From Halobacteriovoraceae bacterium (GTDB taxonomy: Bacteria > Bdellovibrionota > Bacteriovoracia > Bacteriovoracales > Bacteriovoracaceae), in contig JACKAJ010000015.1 of the NCBI GenBank assembly GCA_020635135.1, forward strand, positions 1,054,001 through 1,118,000: a stretch of DNA of 64,000 bases, given 5' to 3'. The translations under genes and the position numbers were made by a program. Each line of letters begins with the position of its first letter. Within the stretch, counting starts at the first letter, position 1. Below, piece by piece: positions 51,148 through 58,922 of this stretch. Under the pieces are notes generated by a model. That model was not told where the DNA came from and ran no database searches. It was given only the letters and a program-made list of their open reading frames with translations.

Positions 51148-51432
51148 TTATCTTGCCATTGTCTCAATGGCCACAACGAATGTGTATATGAATGCCGATA
51201 GAGGGACAAGTGCGATGTATTTTAGCCAACGAGTTTCTTCTTTTAAATGCATATAGAAAAAAGCCACGAGAAAAGCTTTAACGAGAGCAAGAAACGTTAA
51301 GAGCCCTCCGTGAACAGCATAAGGCAGAGTCAACTCGGGAACGATCAACTCCATAACAGTTAAAACTGCAAGTAGCACGAAGACGATCATATATTCTTTT
51401 GTATGGCTTTTGTGAACAACTTCTCCAGACAC
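51148..51432 (-). CDS. ctaF: Cytochrome c oxidase subunit IV, bacterial type
   Basis: A 94-residue protein with three membrane segments. The pattern KEYMIVFVLLAVLTVMELIVP, then LALVKAFLVAFFYMHLKEETRW and a last helix is that of the prokaryotic COX IV (CtaF/CoxD type). The KAF-x4-FFYMHLK motif is its signature. It is a small peripheral membrane subunit of the haem-copper oxidase. It lies between sco and the 90-aa gene. Confidence 0.88.
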   Translation of the reverse strand: MSGEVVHKSHTKEYMIVFVLLAVLTVMELIVPELTLPYAVHGGLLTFLALVKAFLVAFFYMHLKEETRWLKYIALVPLSAFIYTFVVAIETMAR

Positions 51433-51447
51433 TTCTGACTCCTTGTC

Positions 51448-52122
51448 TTAAAGTTTTCCCGATTGATAGAGACGGTTTACAAGTAAACCTATATCAATCA
51501 TCATTTTATTTATTGATTCTTTTTTCATTTCATAAAGCGCACGCAATTGCCCTTTTTCATCCACAAGAAAAAATCTCGAGCTATGAGCAATGTCATACAT
51601 ATTGTCGTTCGTTTTTTCTCCCATAGCGGCTTTAAAGCCATCGACAACAACTTTTTTGAGCTCTTCTTCACTTCCTGTTAAAAATTTCCAAATAAAAGGA
51701 TTCGCTTTTAACTCTCTTGCATGCTTGAAAAGTTTTTTAGGAGTATCCACCTCAGGATCAACTGTAAAAGAAACAATTTGGATATTTGTCCCTAAACCTT
51801 TCATTCTCTTTTGAACAATTTGAGTTTGCTCCATTGTCTCCTTACAAATTGTAGGACAGCTGGTGAAATGGAAATTGGCGATATAAGGTTTTCCCTGAAG
51901 ATCATGACTTGTAAAAACCTTTCCATTTTCATCAAAAAGACGAAATTCTGGAATTTTGTAAAGAACTGGAAGTTCAGGAGGCAAATCCCTGTTGAGAGAT
52001 CTAAGAATTGGATACCCAAAGAAAAACACACAAGCAAGTACCCAAAACCATTTTTTGAGAACTAAACGCTCTATGAAATTATTCTTACGAATATAAACAT
52101 CGCTATTAATTGCTTGATCCAA
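51448..52122 (-). CDS. SCO1/SenC family copper chaperone
   Basis: Sco proteins deliver or reduce the CuA site of oxidase subunit II. A membrane anchor at about 24-40 is followed by a thioredoxin-like domain with C89-x3-C93 (FTSCPTICKETM) and His180 (YDIAHSSRFFLVD), the three copper ligands. Length 224 is typical. Its start overlaps the end of the cytochrome gene by 17 bases, so the two are coupled. It lies in the operon right after the oxidase subunits. Confidence 0.93.
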   Translation of the reverse strand: MDQAINSDVYIRKNNFIERLVLKKWFWVLACVFFFGYPILRSLNRDLPPELPVLYKIPEFRLFDENGKVFTSHDLQGKPYIANFHFTSCPTICKETMEQTQIVQKRMKGLGTNIQIVSFTVDPEVDTPKKLFKHARELKANPFIWKFLTGSEEELKKVVVDGFKAAMGEKTNDNMYDIAHSSRFFLVDEKGQLRALYEMKKESINKMMIDIGLLVNRLYQSGKL

Positions 52123-53083
52123 CTTTTATTCCCTTATTTTCTTTACTTAAACCTTTTGCTGTTCGATTGCCTTCTTCAATTCGTTCTAAAAAAGCAGCTC
52201 TGGCTTTAAGGTTTCCTTTAAGCTCTGTTAAGCTTTTTACATAATAAGCAACCGCCCATATTTCATCATCAGTGATTGTGCCTTTCCACGCGGGCATCCC
52301 CGTTCCTGCAACACCCGCAGCGACTCGATACGCGATATCTTTAACAGTGCTGGCCGAGCGAATATCGTGCCATGTAAAATCAGGCGGGATATATTGAGCA
52401 ACTCTCTCTTTGCTGTCATAAAAATAATATTCAGAAGTTTGAAGCTTTGATTGGTAAAGATCATCAGAAAAATCATCCATACCCTCGCCATTAACTTTCT
52501 TGTTTAAATTTGAAAGTTCGTTGTGAGAAACATAGGCTCGGTGACAAGTCTGACAACTTGCTGTGATATGGAATACTTCCTTACCTTTTTCAATGGCCGC
52601 TTCTTTACGAGCAAGTGTATAGGGGTCATTAGACAATTCAATCGGTGTCCCCACCTCAGAGTCTTCACCCTCCCACACTTGTGGAGCAAAAGTTTTAATA
52701 TATTGAACAACCGCAAAAGCTTGATCATGAGAAATATCCCATTTAAGCATCGCCGTTCCCTTCAATCCACCTTGAATAATTCTAATAAAATCTTCATCTG
52801 TTGGAAGGGCACCATCTTGAACCAATCCAAATTTATAAAGACCTTGAGTAAAGTTACGGGGAGGAGGAACTGATCCTTTAGCAGCAGGGCCATTTCCATC
52901 ACCATTTAACCCATGGCAAGCGCTACAATACTCTAAGTAAATTTGCTTCCCCTTACTGAGTGTTGCCGCAGAAATTTTCTTTCCTCCAATAAAAGTTCGT
53001 CCTGTTTTGAATCCCGATTCATTACAACTAACAAAAATCAGAGTCGAACTCAAAAGGAGTAAAAGTGTGTAACAACTTTTCAT
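52106..53083 (-). CDS. Dihaem cytochrome c lipoprotein
   Basis: A 325-residue protein with a lipoprotein signal ending LIFVSC (Cys20), so anchored in the periplasm by lipid. There are two class I cytochrome c domains. The first has CSACHGLNGDGNGPAA and a distal Met in TAMLKWD; the second has CQTCHRAY and a distal Met in GTGMPAWKG. Located directly downstream of oxidase subunit III, it probably hands electrons to the CuA centre of CtaC, replacing the fused cytochrome domain of true caa3 oxidases. Confidence 0.9.
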   Translation of the reverse strand: MKSCYTLLLLLSSTLIFVSCNESGFKTGRTFIGGKKISAATLSKGKQIYLEYCSACHGLNGDGNGPAAKGSVPPPRNFTQGLYKFGLVQDGALPTDEDFIRIIQGGLKGTAMLKWDISHDQAFAVVQYIKTFAPQVWEGEDSEVGTPIELSNDPYTLARKEAAIEKGKEVFHITASCQTCHRAYVSHNELSNLNKKVNGEGMDDFSDDLYQSKLQTSEYYFYDSKERVAQYIPPDFTWHDIRSASTVKDIAYRVAAGVAGTGMPAWKGTITDDEIWAVAYYVKSLTELKGNLKARAAFLERIEEGNRTAKGLSKENKGIKVGSSN

Positions 53084-53104
53084 AGCTTTACCTTTTTATA
53101 AAAA

Positions 53105-53686
53105 TCATAAAACAAACATTGTTAAATACATCAAAAACCAAACTATTCCCAAAAAGTGCCAAAACTTGCCTACGTTTGCCATGCGGATACGAAATTTTTC
53201 GTTACCTATATTTTGTGTTTTCACACTTGGGATCACGAATAATATCGCAAGTATTCCAATTCCAACATGCCCTGCATGTACCCACGTAAAACCATGAAGG
53301 ATTGATGCAAAAATTCCCGAACTGGTGTAAAGGCCAGAATCGTGAAGGGTTGCCCATAGCATTTTTTGAGAAACCAAAAATAAGCTCGCAAAAAGAACTG
53401 TCACAGAATAGAAAAACTTCGTGCTCTTTACCTGTTTCATAAAATAAGATTTTTGATACAGATAATAAGTGCAGCTACTGAGAAAAATTATGATTGTACT
53501 CGTTGTTGGCCACACAAGAGAAACTTTCTCAAAGCCCATCGGCGGCCATGCTGTTTCTTTAAATCGATAAAGCGCATAAGCAAGAAATAAACTTGCAAAC
53601 AACATTCCCCAGGAAATCATTGCGACTGAAAAGCCGATATTGCTTGCTTCTTCTCGTTGAATTTTTTCTCTAATATCTATCTTCAA
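53105..53686 (-). CDS. ctaE: Cytochrome c oxidase subunit III-like protein (copy 1)
   Basis: A 193-residue protein with five membrane segments. It has the COX III fold: ASNIGFSVAMISWGMLFASLFLAYALYR near the start, HGFTWVHAGHVGIG and the final GKFWHFLGIVWFLMYLTMFVL. It is the five-helix form found with caa3/ba-type oxidases. A second subunit III-like gene lies at 58294-58905. It follows ctaD by one base. Confidence 0.85.
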   Translation of the reverse strand: MKIDIREKIQREEASNIGFSVAMISWGMLFASLFLAYALYRFKETAWPPMGFEKVSLVWPTTSTIIIFLSSCTYYLYQKSYFMKQVKSTKFFYSVTVLFASLFLVSQKMLWATLHDSGLYTSSGIFASILHGFTWVHAGHVGIGILAILFVIPSVKTQNIGNEKFRIRMANVGKFWHFLGIVWFLMYLTMFVL

Positions 53687-53687
53687 A

Positions 53688-55415
53688 TTAAGCCTCTACG
53701 AGTTTTTCCGTTTGATACTGAAAGTCTTTACCCTCTGGTAAATTGGGATTTCCAAATTCATGAGGTCCACATTGAACAACAGGAATTTCCTCAAAATTGT
53801 AATTCACAGGAGGAGACGGAAGTGTCCACTCCAAAGTTCCCACTTCCCAAGGATTGCTTTCTGCAACTTTTCCTTTAACCAGTGAATGGAAAAAGTTCCA
53901 AAGAAATGGAAGCTGTGCAAACCCCATAACGAAAGCAGAGTAAGTTATAAAGGTATTGATTGGAATGAGTTTTTGGAGAAACTCGTAAACGAATGGATTG
54001 TAAAGTCGACGATGCATACCCGCATGGCCAACAACCATCATTCCAAAAAAGACACCATTGAGGCCAATCATTGTTCCCCAGAAATGAACTTTGGCCATTG
54101 TTTCATTCATCATTCGACCAAACATTTTTGGGAACCAAAAATAAATAGCAGCAAACCCGCCTAAGAGAACAGAGGCTGCCATTGTATAGTGGAAATGCCC
54201 AACAACGAAATAAGTATCGTGCAGATAGAGGTCAGTTGAAACTGTTCCTAAATATAGTCCCGTTAATCCTCCTAGACCAAAAACAAAGACAACACCAAGT
54301 GAAAAAAGCATTGGTGATGTGAATCGAATTGAACCTTTATAGATTGTTCCCAACCAATTCGCGAACAAAATCGCTGATGGAATAGAAATGGTCATTGTTA
54401 AGGTCATAAATGATTGTGTGAGCAGAGGGCTCATTTGAGTCGTAAACATGTGGTGACCATACACAAGTGTCGATAACACAGAAATCGTAGTCATTGCGAG
54501 AGCAGTTGCCTTCGCACCAAAAGCTGGCTTTCTTGCAAAAAAAGACAAAAAGTCAGAAACAATTCCCCAAGCAGGAAGAATGAGAATGTAAACTTCAGGG
54601 TGACCAAAAATCCAAAACACATGCTGGAATAGAATAGGATCCCCTGTTCCCGAAGTCGCAGCCGCTCCCGCTAAGAAGAAAGTTGTCCCAAAAACACGAT
54701 CAAATATAAGAAGCATGACACCTGCACCAAGAACAGGAATAAAAATAGCGTTAAGAATAGCTGTTAGCCAAAGTCCCCAGACAGTTAAAGGCATGTCAAA
54801 ATAGCCCATCCCTGGAGCTCTGAAAGAAATGATTGTTGTTATATAGTTCACAGCCCCCATAGTGGAACTTGCACCTAGAACAAAAATTGCCATACACCAA
54901 AGAGTTTGCCCTATTCCCGGACTACCAACCAAGGTACTTAGTGTTGGATAAGACGTCCAACCACCAGCAGCACCTCCTAAAGGGAAAAACAAGGATGATA
55001 AAAGAATCAATCCTGAGAGGGCAGCTAGATGAAACGACAACATATTTAATGTTGGGAAGGCCATATCGCGAGCACCAATCATAAGGGGAATACAATAGTT
55101 TCCAAATGCTCCAATTAAAATAGGAGTGATCGCATAAAAAATCATAATCGTTCCATGCAATGTAAAAAGCATGGAATAAGTATCTGGTGGAATTACTCCC
55201 CCAGTTTCTGGAAAAAGCCAATTTCCAATAACGGGAAAAGCTTCCCCAGGGTAAGCCAATGTCCAGCGAATCATCAAGGCCATTAACCCACCTATTAGAA
55301 GAAAGAAAATCCCGTACCAAAGAAATTGTTTGGCAATTACTTTGTGGTCAAAAGAAAAAATATACTTGGATAAAAATGTTTTAGGTTCTGCGTGTTTCCC
55401 GTGTGCGTATGTCAT
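53688..55415 (-). CDS. ctaD: Cytochrome c oxidase subunit I
   Basis: The catalytic core subunit of a haem-copper oxidase, 575 residues with 12 to 13 membrane helices. Haem-binding and CuB histidines are in FTLHGTIMIFYAI, QHVFWIFGHPEVYILILPAWG (with the Tyr-His cross-link pair), HHMFTTQMSP and HDTYFVVGHFHYTMAASV. The GHPEVY motif marks the A-type oxidase with both proton channels, as does the YSML segment. It overlaps ctaC by four bases (ATGA). Confidence 0.97.
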   Translation of the reverse strand: MTYAHGKHAEPKTFLSKYIFSFDHKVIAKQFLWYGIFFLLIGGLMALMIRWTLAYPGEAFPVIGNWLFPETGGVIPPDTYSMLFTLHGTIMIFYAITPILIGAFGNYCIPLMIGARDMAFPTLNMLSFHLAALSGLILLSSLFFPLGGAAGGWTSYPTLSTLVGSPGIGQTLWCMAIFVLGASSTMGAVNYITTIISFRAPGMGYFDMPLTVWGLWLTAILNAIFIPVLGAGVMLLIFDRVFGTTFFLAGAAATSGTGDPILFQHVFWIFGHPEVYILILPAWGIVSDFLSFFARKPAFGAKATALAMTTISVLSTLVYGHHMFTTQMSPLLTQSFMTLTMTISIPSAILFANWLGTIYKGSIRFTSPMLFSLGVVFVFGLGGLTGLYLGTVSTDLYLHDTYFVVGHFHYTMAASVLLGGFAAIYFWFPKMFGRMMNETMAKVHFWGTMIGLNGVFFGMMVVGHAGMHRRLYNPFVYEFLQKLIPINTFITYSAFVMGFAQLPFLWNFFHSLVKGKVAESNPWEVGTLEWTLPSPPVNYNFEEIPVVQCGPHEFGNPNLPEGKDFQYQTEKLVEA

Positions 55416-56170
55416 TTGTTAGTCTCCCACTTCCATCCCCAGAAATTATCAATATTTTCATTATCATTGGCATAGTTAGCCACTGTTTGTGCTTCTCCTA
55501 GCCAAGCCAAATATTCTTCTTGGGAATGAACGATCATTTTTCCTTGCATAAGATAGTGATGAGTTCCACACATCTCGGCACAGGCAATGTCAAAAGTCCC
55601 TGTTTGTGTCGGTTCAAACCACAGACGTGAAATTCTTCCAGGCATTGCATCAACTTTTAATCTTGCATTTGGAAGATAGAAAGAGTGAATAACATCTTTT
55701 GAAGTCACACGGAATTCCACTTTTTTTCCTACAGGAATGTGAAGTTCGTGATTTGTTAATATATCGTCTTCAGTATTAAAAACTCCATCGGCTCCTGCGT
55801 AACGGAAGTTCCACATCCACTGCTGAGCAAGCACTTCAACTTTAATCGTATCTTCTTCGTCACCAGGAAAATTCCAAAATTTTCCTAACATGTCATCGTT
55901 CGACATTCTAGTAATGTTGAGGTCAATGGCGAAAAAAACGGCTGCCCCAATTGCAAGAGTTGCCAAAAGTTGTTTTTTGGTATTTCCATAAGTGTAGTCA
56001 GCTTTTTTATTTCTTTTAGCACTATAGCGATAAGAAAACCAAAAAAGACCTGTGATAACCAAAAGGAAAAAAAAGACGTTCCATGCCGTGATGTAAAGAA
56101 AAAGAGAATCAATCTCTTGACCATTCGTCGAAATGTCGAGTGGTGCTTTTATAGAATCCCAAAAGCTCAT
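55412..56170 (-). CDS. ctaC: Cytochrome c oxidase subunit II
   Basis: Subunit II carries the CuA entry site. Two membrane segments (about 26-50 and 67-85) precede the cupredoxin domain with VLAQQWMWNFRYAG (aromatic electron-entry Trp). The CuA ligands are the upstream His of VIHSFYLPNARLK and CAEMCGTHHYLMQGKM. There is no cytochrome c domain at the C-terminus, unlike textbook caa3 enzymes. It starts the ctaC-ctaD-ctaE-cytochrome-sco-ctaF run; a small inverted repeat lies upstream at 56232-56261. Confidence 0.96.
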   Translation of the reverse strand: MSFWDSIKAPLDISTNGQEIDSLFLYITAWNVFFFLLVITGLFWFSYRYSAKRNKKADYTYGNTKKQLLATLAIGAAVFFAIDLNITRMSNDDMLGKFWNFPGDEEDTIKVEVLAQQWMWNFRYAGADGVFNTEDDILTNHELHIPVGKKVEFRVTSKDVIHSFYLPNARLKVDAMPGRISRLWFEPTQTGTFDIACAEMCGTHHYLMQGKMIVHSQEEYLAWLGEAQTVANYANDNENIDNFWGWKWETNK

Positions 56171-56231
56171 TTTCCTATCCTTTCCTCAATTTAAACAAAT
56201 TTATATGTTTATTTAGTTATAATTTAACTGT

Positions 56232-56261
56232 GTTAGAGTTTCAAAATCTTTTTACTCTAAC
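56232..56261. promoter_or_regulatory. Inverted repeat between ctaA-ctaB and ctaC
   Basis: GTTAGAGT (56232-56239) and ACTCTAAC (56254-56261) are exact inverted copies 14 bases apart, in the 108-base gap before ctaC. No T-tract follows on the minus strand, so an operator for ctaC or a 3' stabiliser for the ctaA-ctaB message is likelier than a terminator. Confidence 0.35.
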
Positions 56262-56278
56262 TGCACAAAACTAAATGA

Positions 56279-58081
56279 CTATTCTTTATAAAGAACAATC
56301 AAGGCAGTCAGCTGCACTGGCAAATATATCAAAGTGCCGATAAAAAATTTCTTGGCCCATTTTAAAACATTATGTTTTCGCTGAACGAGCACTAAACCTT
56401 GAACAGCGAGCAGGCACAAACCCAGTCCTAAAAAAAGTGTAATCAATTTATATGACGAAGCCTCAATCAATCCTAGGTAGATTGGTAAATAGGCAATAAC
56501 CATCAAGATAACAGAAAAATGGAATATCCGAATAATTGTGGCTTTCGTTCCGTGGCTATTGGGAAACACCACAATTCCCGCAGCTTCATAGTCTTTTGAA
56601 TGCATTAAGGAAATCGCTAAAAAATGAGGAAGCTGCCATAAAAAAAGTAAGCAAAATAAAATAACTCCTAAGGGTTCAATTGTACCAGTTACGGCCGTTT
56701 GACCCATCAAAGGTGGCATGGCCCCAGGAATTGCTCCCCAAAAAACAGCATACGGTGATTTTTGTTTTGAAGGAGTATAAAGCCAGACGTAGAGGACTGC
56801 CGCTAGGACACCAAGAAGAGTTGTTAAAATATTTGAAAAGAAAAAAATCAAAATTGAAGAGACAATTATTAAATTCAATCCAGTATAAAAAGCTGTCTTT
56901 TCTGAAATTTCCCCAGTTACGAGAGGTCGATCTGCCGTTCTTTCCATTTTTCCATCAACTTCTCGCTCTAACCAACAGTTTAATATGCAAGATCCAGCCA
57001 CGAGACCTGTTATGGAAAGAAGTGCAAAGACTCCTTGAAGAGGAGAAATGCTCCCCGGAGCAAGATACATTCCCATTGCACTGGTAAATATCACGAGTCC
57101 CGAAAGTCTAGGTTTTGTAATTGAAAGAAAATTAGAAATAAAATCTTTAGCTTTCTTTTGCGAACTCGATTTCTTTTTTAAGTCATAAAGATTAAGGACC
57201 AGTTTCCAAGTCACTGCAAATAAAAGAGCTGCTCCACCCACATGCAAAGTTGTTGCAATAACTCCAATATTTGTCGCCACTGTGTATATCCCAATCACAA
57301 TCTGAGCAAAAATGATAAGTGGAAGAATAAGAGCTTTTTTCTTAATAGCCTGCGATGAAATATTTTTATAAAAATTAATACTCACTAATAGAGTCACAAT
57401 AGAAATAAAATAAGCCAGATAGCGATGACTCATGTGGAGAATGGCTTGAGCAGATTCAGGAAAAAAACCTTTGTGAAAACCAATTAAATCAAAACATGAA
57501 AAAATATTATCCCAACCAGTCCCACAAACACTTCCAAGCCCTAAATGTCTCATGGAAGCCCCTAAGACAATTTGGAAATAGACAATCCCCAGTAAAAAGG
57601 AAGCTTGTTTTAAATAACCAGGTGACCATAATCTTTCTGCAGAATTTTCATTACTCTCTTCTCTTTGCACCAAATGTAAAAGGTAAATCATCGAAGCAAA
57701 ATAAAGCATCGAAACAGCAAGATGAGTCGTTGAAACAATCGTTGGAAGTTTATAGATGACAGTAATTCCTCCAAGGACTCCTTGGAAGACAACTAAAAAA
57801 AGTGACAAAAGGGAAAATTTGAAAAAACGAGACTTTGAAGTGAAAATTCTAAAGCCCAGTACACTAATCAATATTGTAAACAGACCCACTAACGTCGCAA
57901 GTAAACGGTGAGAATGCTCAACGAGAATTCCCCCTTCCATTGTCGGCATCACTTGACCATAGCAAAGTGGCCAATCAGGACAAGCCAAAGAAGATCCTGT
58001 GTTATGGACAAGACCACCTAAATTTATCAACAAAAAAATAAGAACGAGATTTACCCAAAGAATGAATTTCAACCACTTCAC
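56279..58081 (-). CDS. Fused haem A synthase-haem O synthase (CtaA-CtaB)
   Basis: One 600-residue frame encodes both haem-modifying enzymes of the oxidase. Residues about 1-300 are CtaA/COX15: four haem-related histidines in EHSHRLLATLVG, STTHLAVSML, LHMSHRYLAY and TTLHVGGAA, with eight membrane segments. Residues about 315-600 are CtaB (protoheme IX farnesyltransferase), with KPRLSGLVIFTSAMG and NCWLEREVDGKMERTADRPL. In this last segment Glu replaces the first Asp of the usual NxxxDxxxD. Fusion should couple farnesylation of haem B to oxidation of haem O. Confidence 0.92.
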   Translation of the reverse strand: MKWLKFILWVNLVLIFLLINLGGLVHNTGSSLACPDWPLCYGQVMPTMEGGILVEHSHRLLATLVGLFTILISVLGFRIFTSKSRFFKFSLLSLFLVVFQGVLGGITVIYKLPTIVSTTHLAVSMLYFASMIYLLHLVQREESNENSAERLWSPGYLKQASFLLGIVYFQIVLGASMRHLGLGSVCGTGWDNIFSCFDLIGFHKGFFPESAQAILHMSHRYLAYFISIVTLLVSINFYKNISSQAIKKKALILPLIIFAQIVIGIYTVATNIGVIATTLHVGGAALLFAVTWKLVLNLYDLKKKSSSQKKAKDFISNFLSITKPRLSGLVIFTSAMGMYLAPGSISPLQGVFALLSITGLVAGSCILNCWLEREVDGKMERTADRPLVTGEISEKTAFYTGLNLIIVSSILIFFFSNILTTLLGVLAAVLYVWLYTPSKQKSPYAVFWGAIPGAMPPLMGQTAVTGTIEPLGVILFCLLFLWQLPHFLAISLMHSKDYEAAGIVVFPNSHGTKATIIRIFHFSVILMVIAYLPIYLGLIEASSYKLITLFLGLGLCLLAVQGLVLVQRKHNVLKWAKKFFIGTLIYLPVQLTALIVLYKE

Positions 58082-58102
58082 TTCTTTACTCTCCTTATCG
58101 CT

Positions 58103-58297
58103 CTAATTTTTTTTTCTTTTCTTAAATGCCATTCTGAACAGTAAGTAAAATGGAATGTAGGTGCACGATATAAAAATAGCTAAGATTATAAATGTATTTC
58201 TATTGGGAGACATATCTCCCCCTGCGCAACTTGGACAAGCCCAAACATTGGAATAAGTTAAAACAAAAATAATTAAAAACTTATATATATAACTCAT
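58103..58297 (-). CDS. Small membrane protein with CPSC motif (64 aa)
   Basis: Not recognised. The ATG at 58297 overlaps the preceding subunit III stop by four bases (ATGA), which decides the start over the longer frame to 58330. The protein has two membrane segments with a short loop holding WACPSCAGGDMS, a dicysteine that could bind copper or haem or form a disulfide. Such small CPSC proteins next to oxidase genes hint at metal delivery, but the function is not established. Confidence 0.65.
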   Translation of the reverse strand: MSYIYKFLIIFVLTYSNVWACPSCAGGDMSPNRNTFIILAIFISCTYIPFYLLFRMAFKKRKKN

Positions 58298-58905
58298 AGT
58301 AGATAAATAAATGTAAATACAAGAATCCAAACAAGATCAACAAAGTGCCAAAACAATCCAAGTACTTCCAGGTGTTGATACTCTCCATTATCATATTTTC
58401 CCTTGTAAGCATTAATATATTCACAAGTTAAATAGATAACACCTGTTAACACGTGAAGACCGTGAAAACCTGTCACCATATAAAAAGTTGATCCAAAAAG
58501 ATTATTCCCATGAAGAAAGTGACTCAATCCCAAGCCATGGTGTACAAGATGTGTATACTCGTAAGCTTGAATACAAAGGAAAGATGCTCCCCCTGCAATT
58601 GTCACTTTTAGCCATCTAAGCATTTTCTCTCTGTCTTTCATCCGACAGCCATCAATCGACAAAACCATCGATACTGAACTACAAATAAGAATAAAAGTTG
58701 CAAGACCTGAAAGTGCGATCCCTAAGTGATCGGCAGGTGTTGGCCACTGTTGGTTTGATCTCAAAACACCATAAGCAAGCAAGAATCCGGAAAATGACAT
58801 GGCATCCGTAACGAGGAAAATCCACATTGCAATTTTTCCAGGTGTCGCTTTTCCAAATTGTTGGTCGACATAATTAGGGTCTAAAAGTTTGTATCCACTT
58901 GCCAT
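58294..58905 (-). CDS. Cytochrome c oxidase subunit III-like protein (copy 2)
   Basis: A 203-residue protein with five membrane segments, clearly of the COX III family: GKIAMWIFLVTDAMSFSGFLLAYG, FYMVTGFHGLHVLTGVIYL and LGLFWHFVDLVWILVFTFIYLL. It is closer to the textbook consensus (FHGLHV, WHFVDLVW) than copy 1. It lies between the octahaem cytochrome and the CPSC protein, apart from ctaC-ctaD. Both copies may belong to one oxidase, or one may serve another complex. Confidence 0.9.
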   Translation of the reverse strand: MASGYKLLDPNYVDQQFGKATPGKIAMWIFLVTDAMSFSGFLLAYGVLRSNQQWPTPADHLGIALSGLATFILICSSVSMVLSIDGCRMKDREKMLRWLKVTIAGGASFLCIQAYEYTHLVHHGLGLSHFLHGNNLFGSTFYMVTGFHGLHVLTGVIYLTCEYINAYKGKYDNGEYQHLEVLGLFWHFVDLVWILVFTFIYLL

Positions 58906-58922
58906 AAAATAGGTCCTTTATT

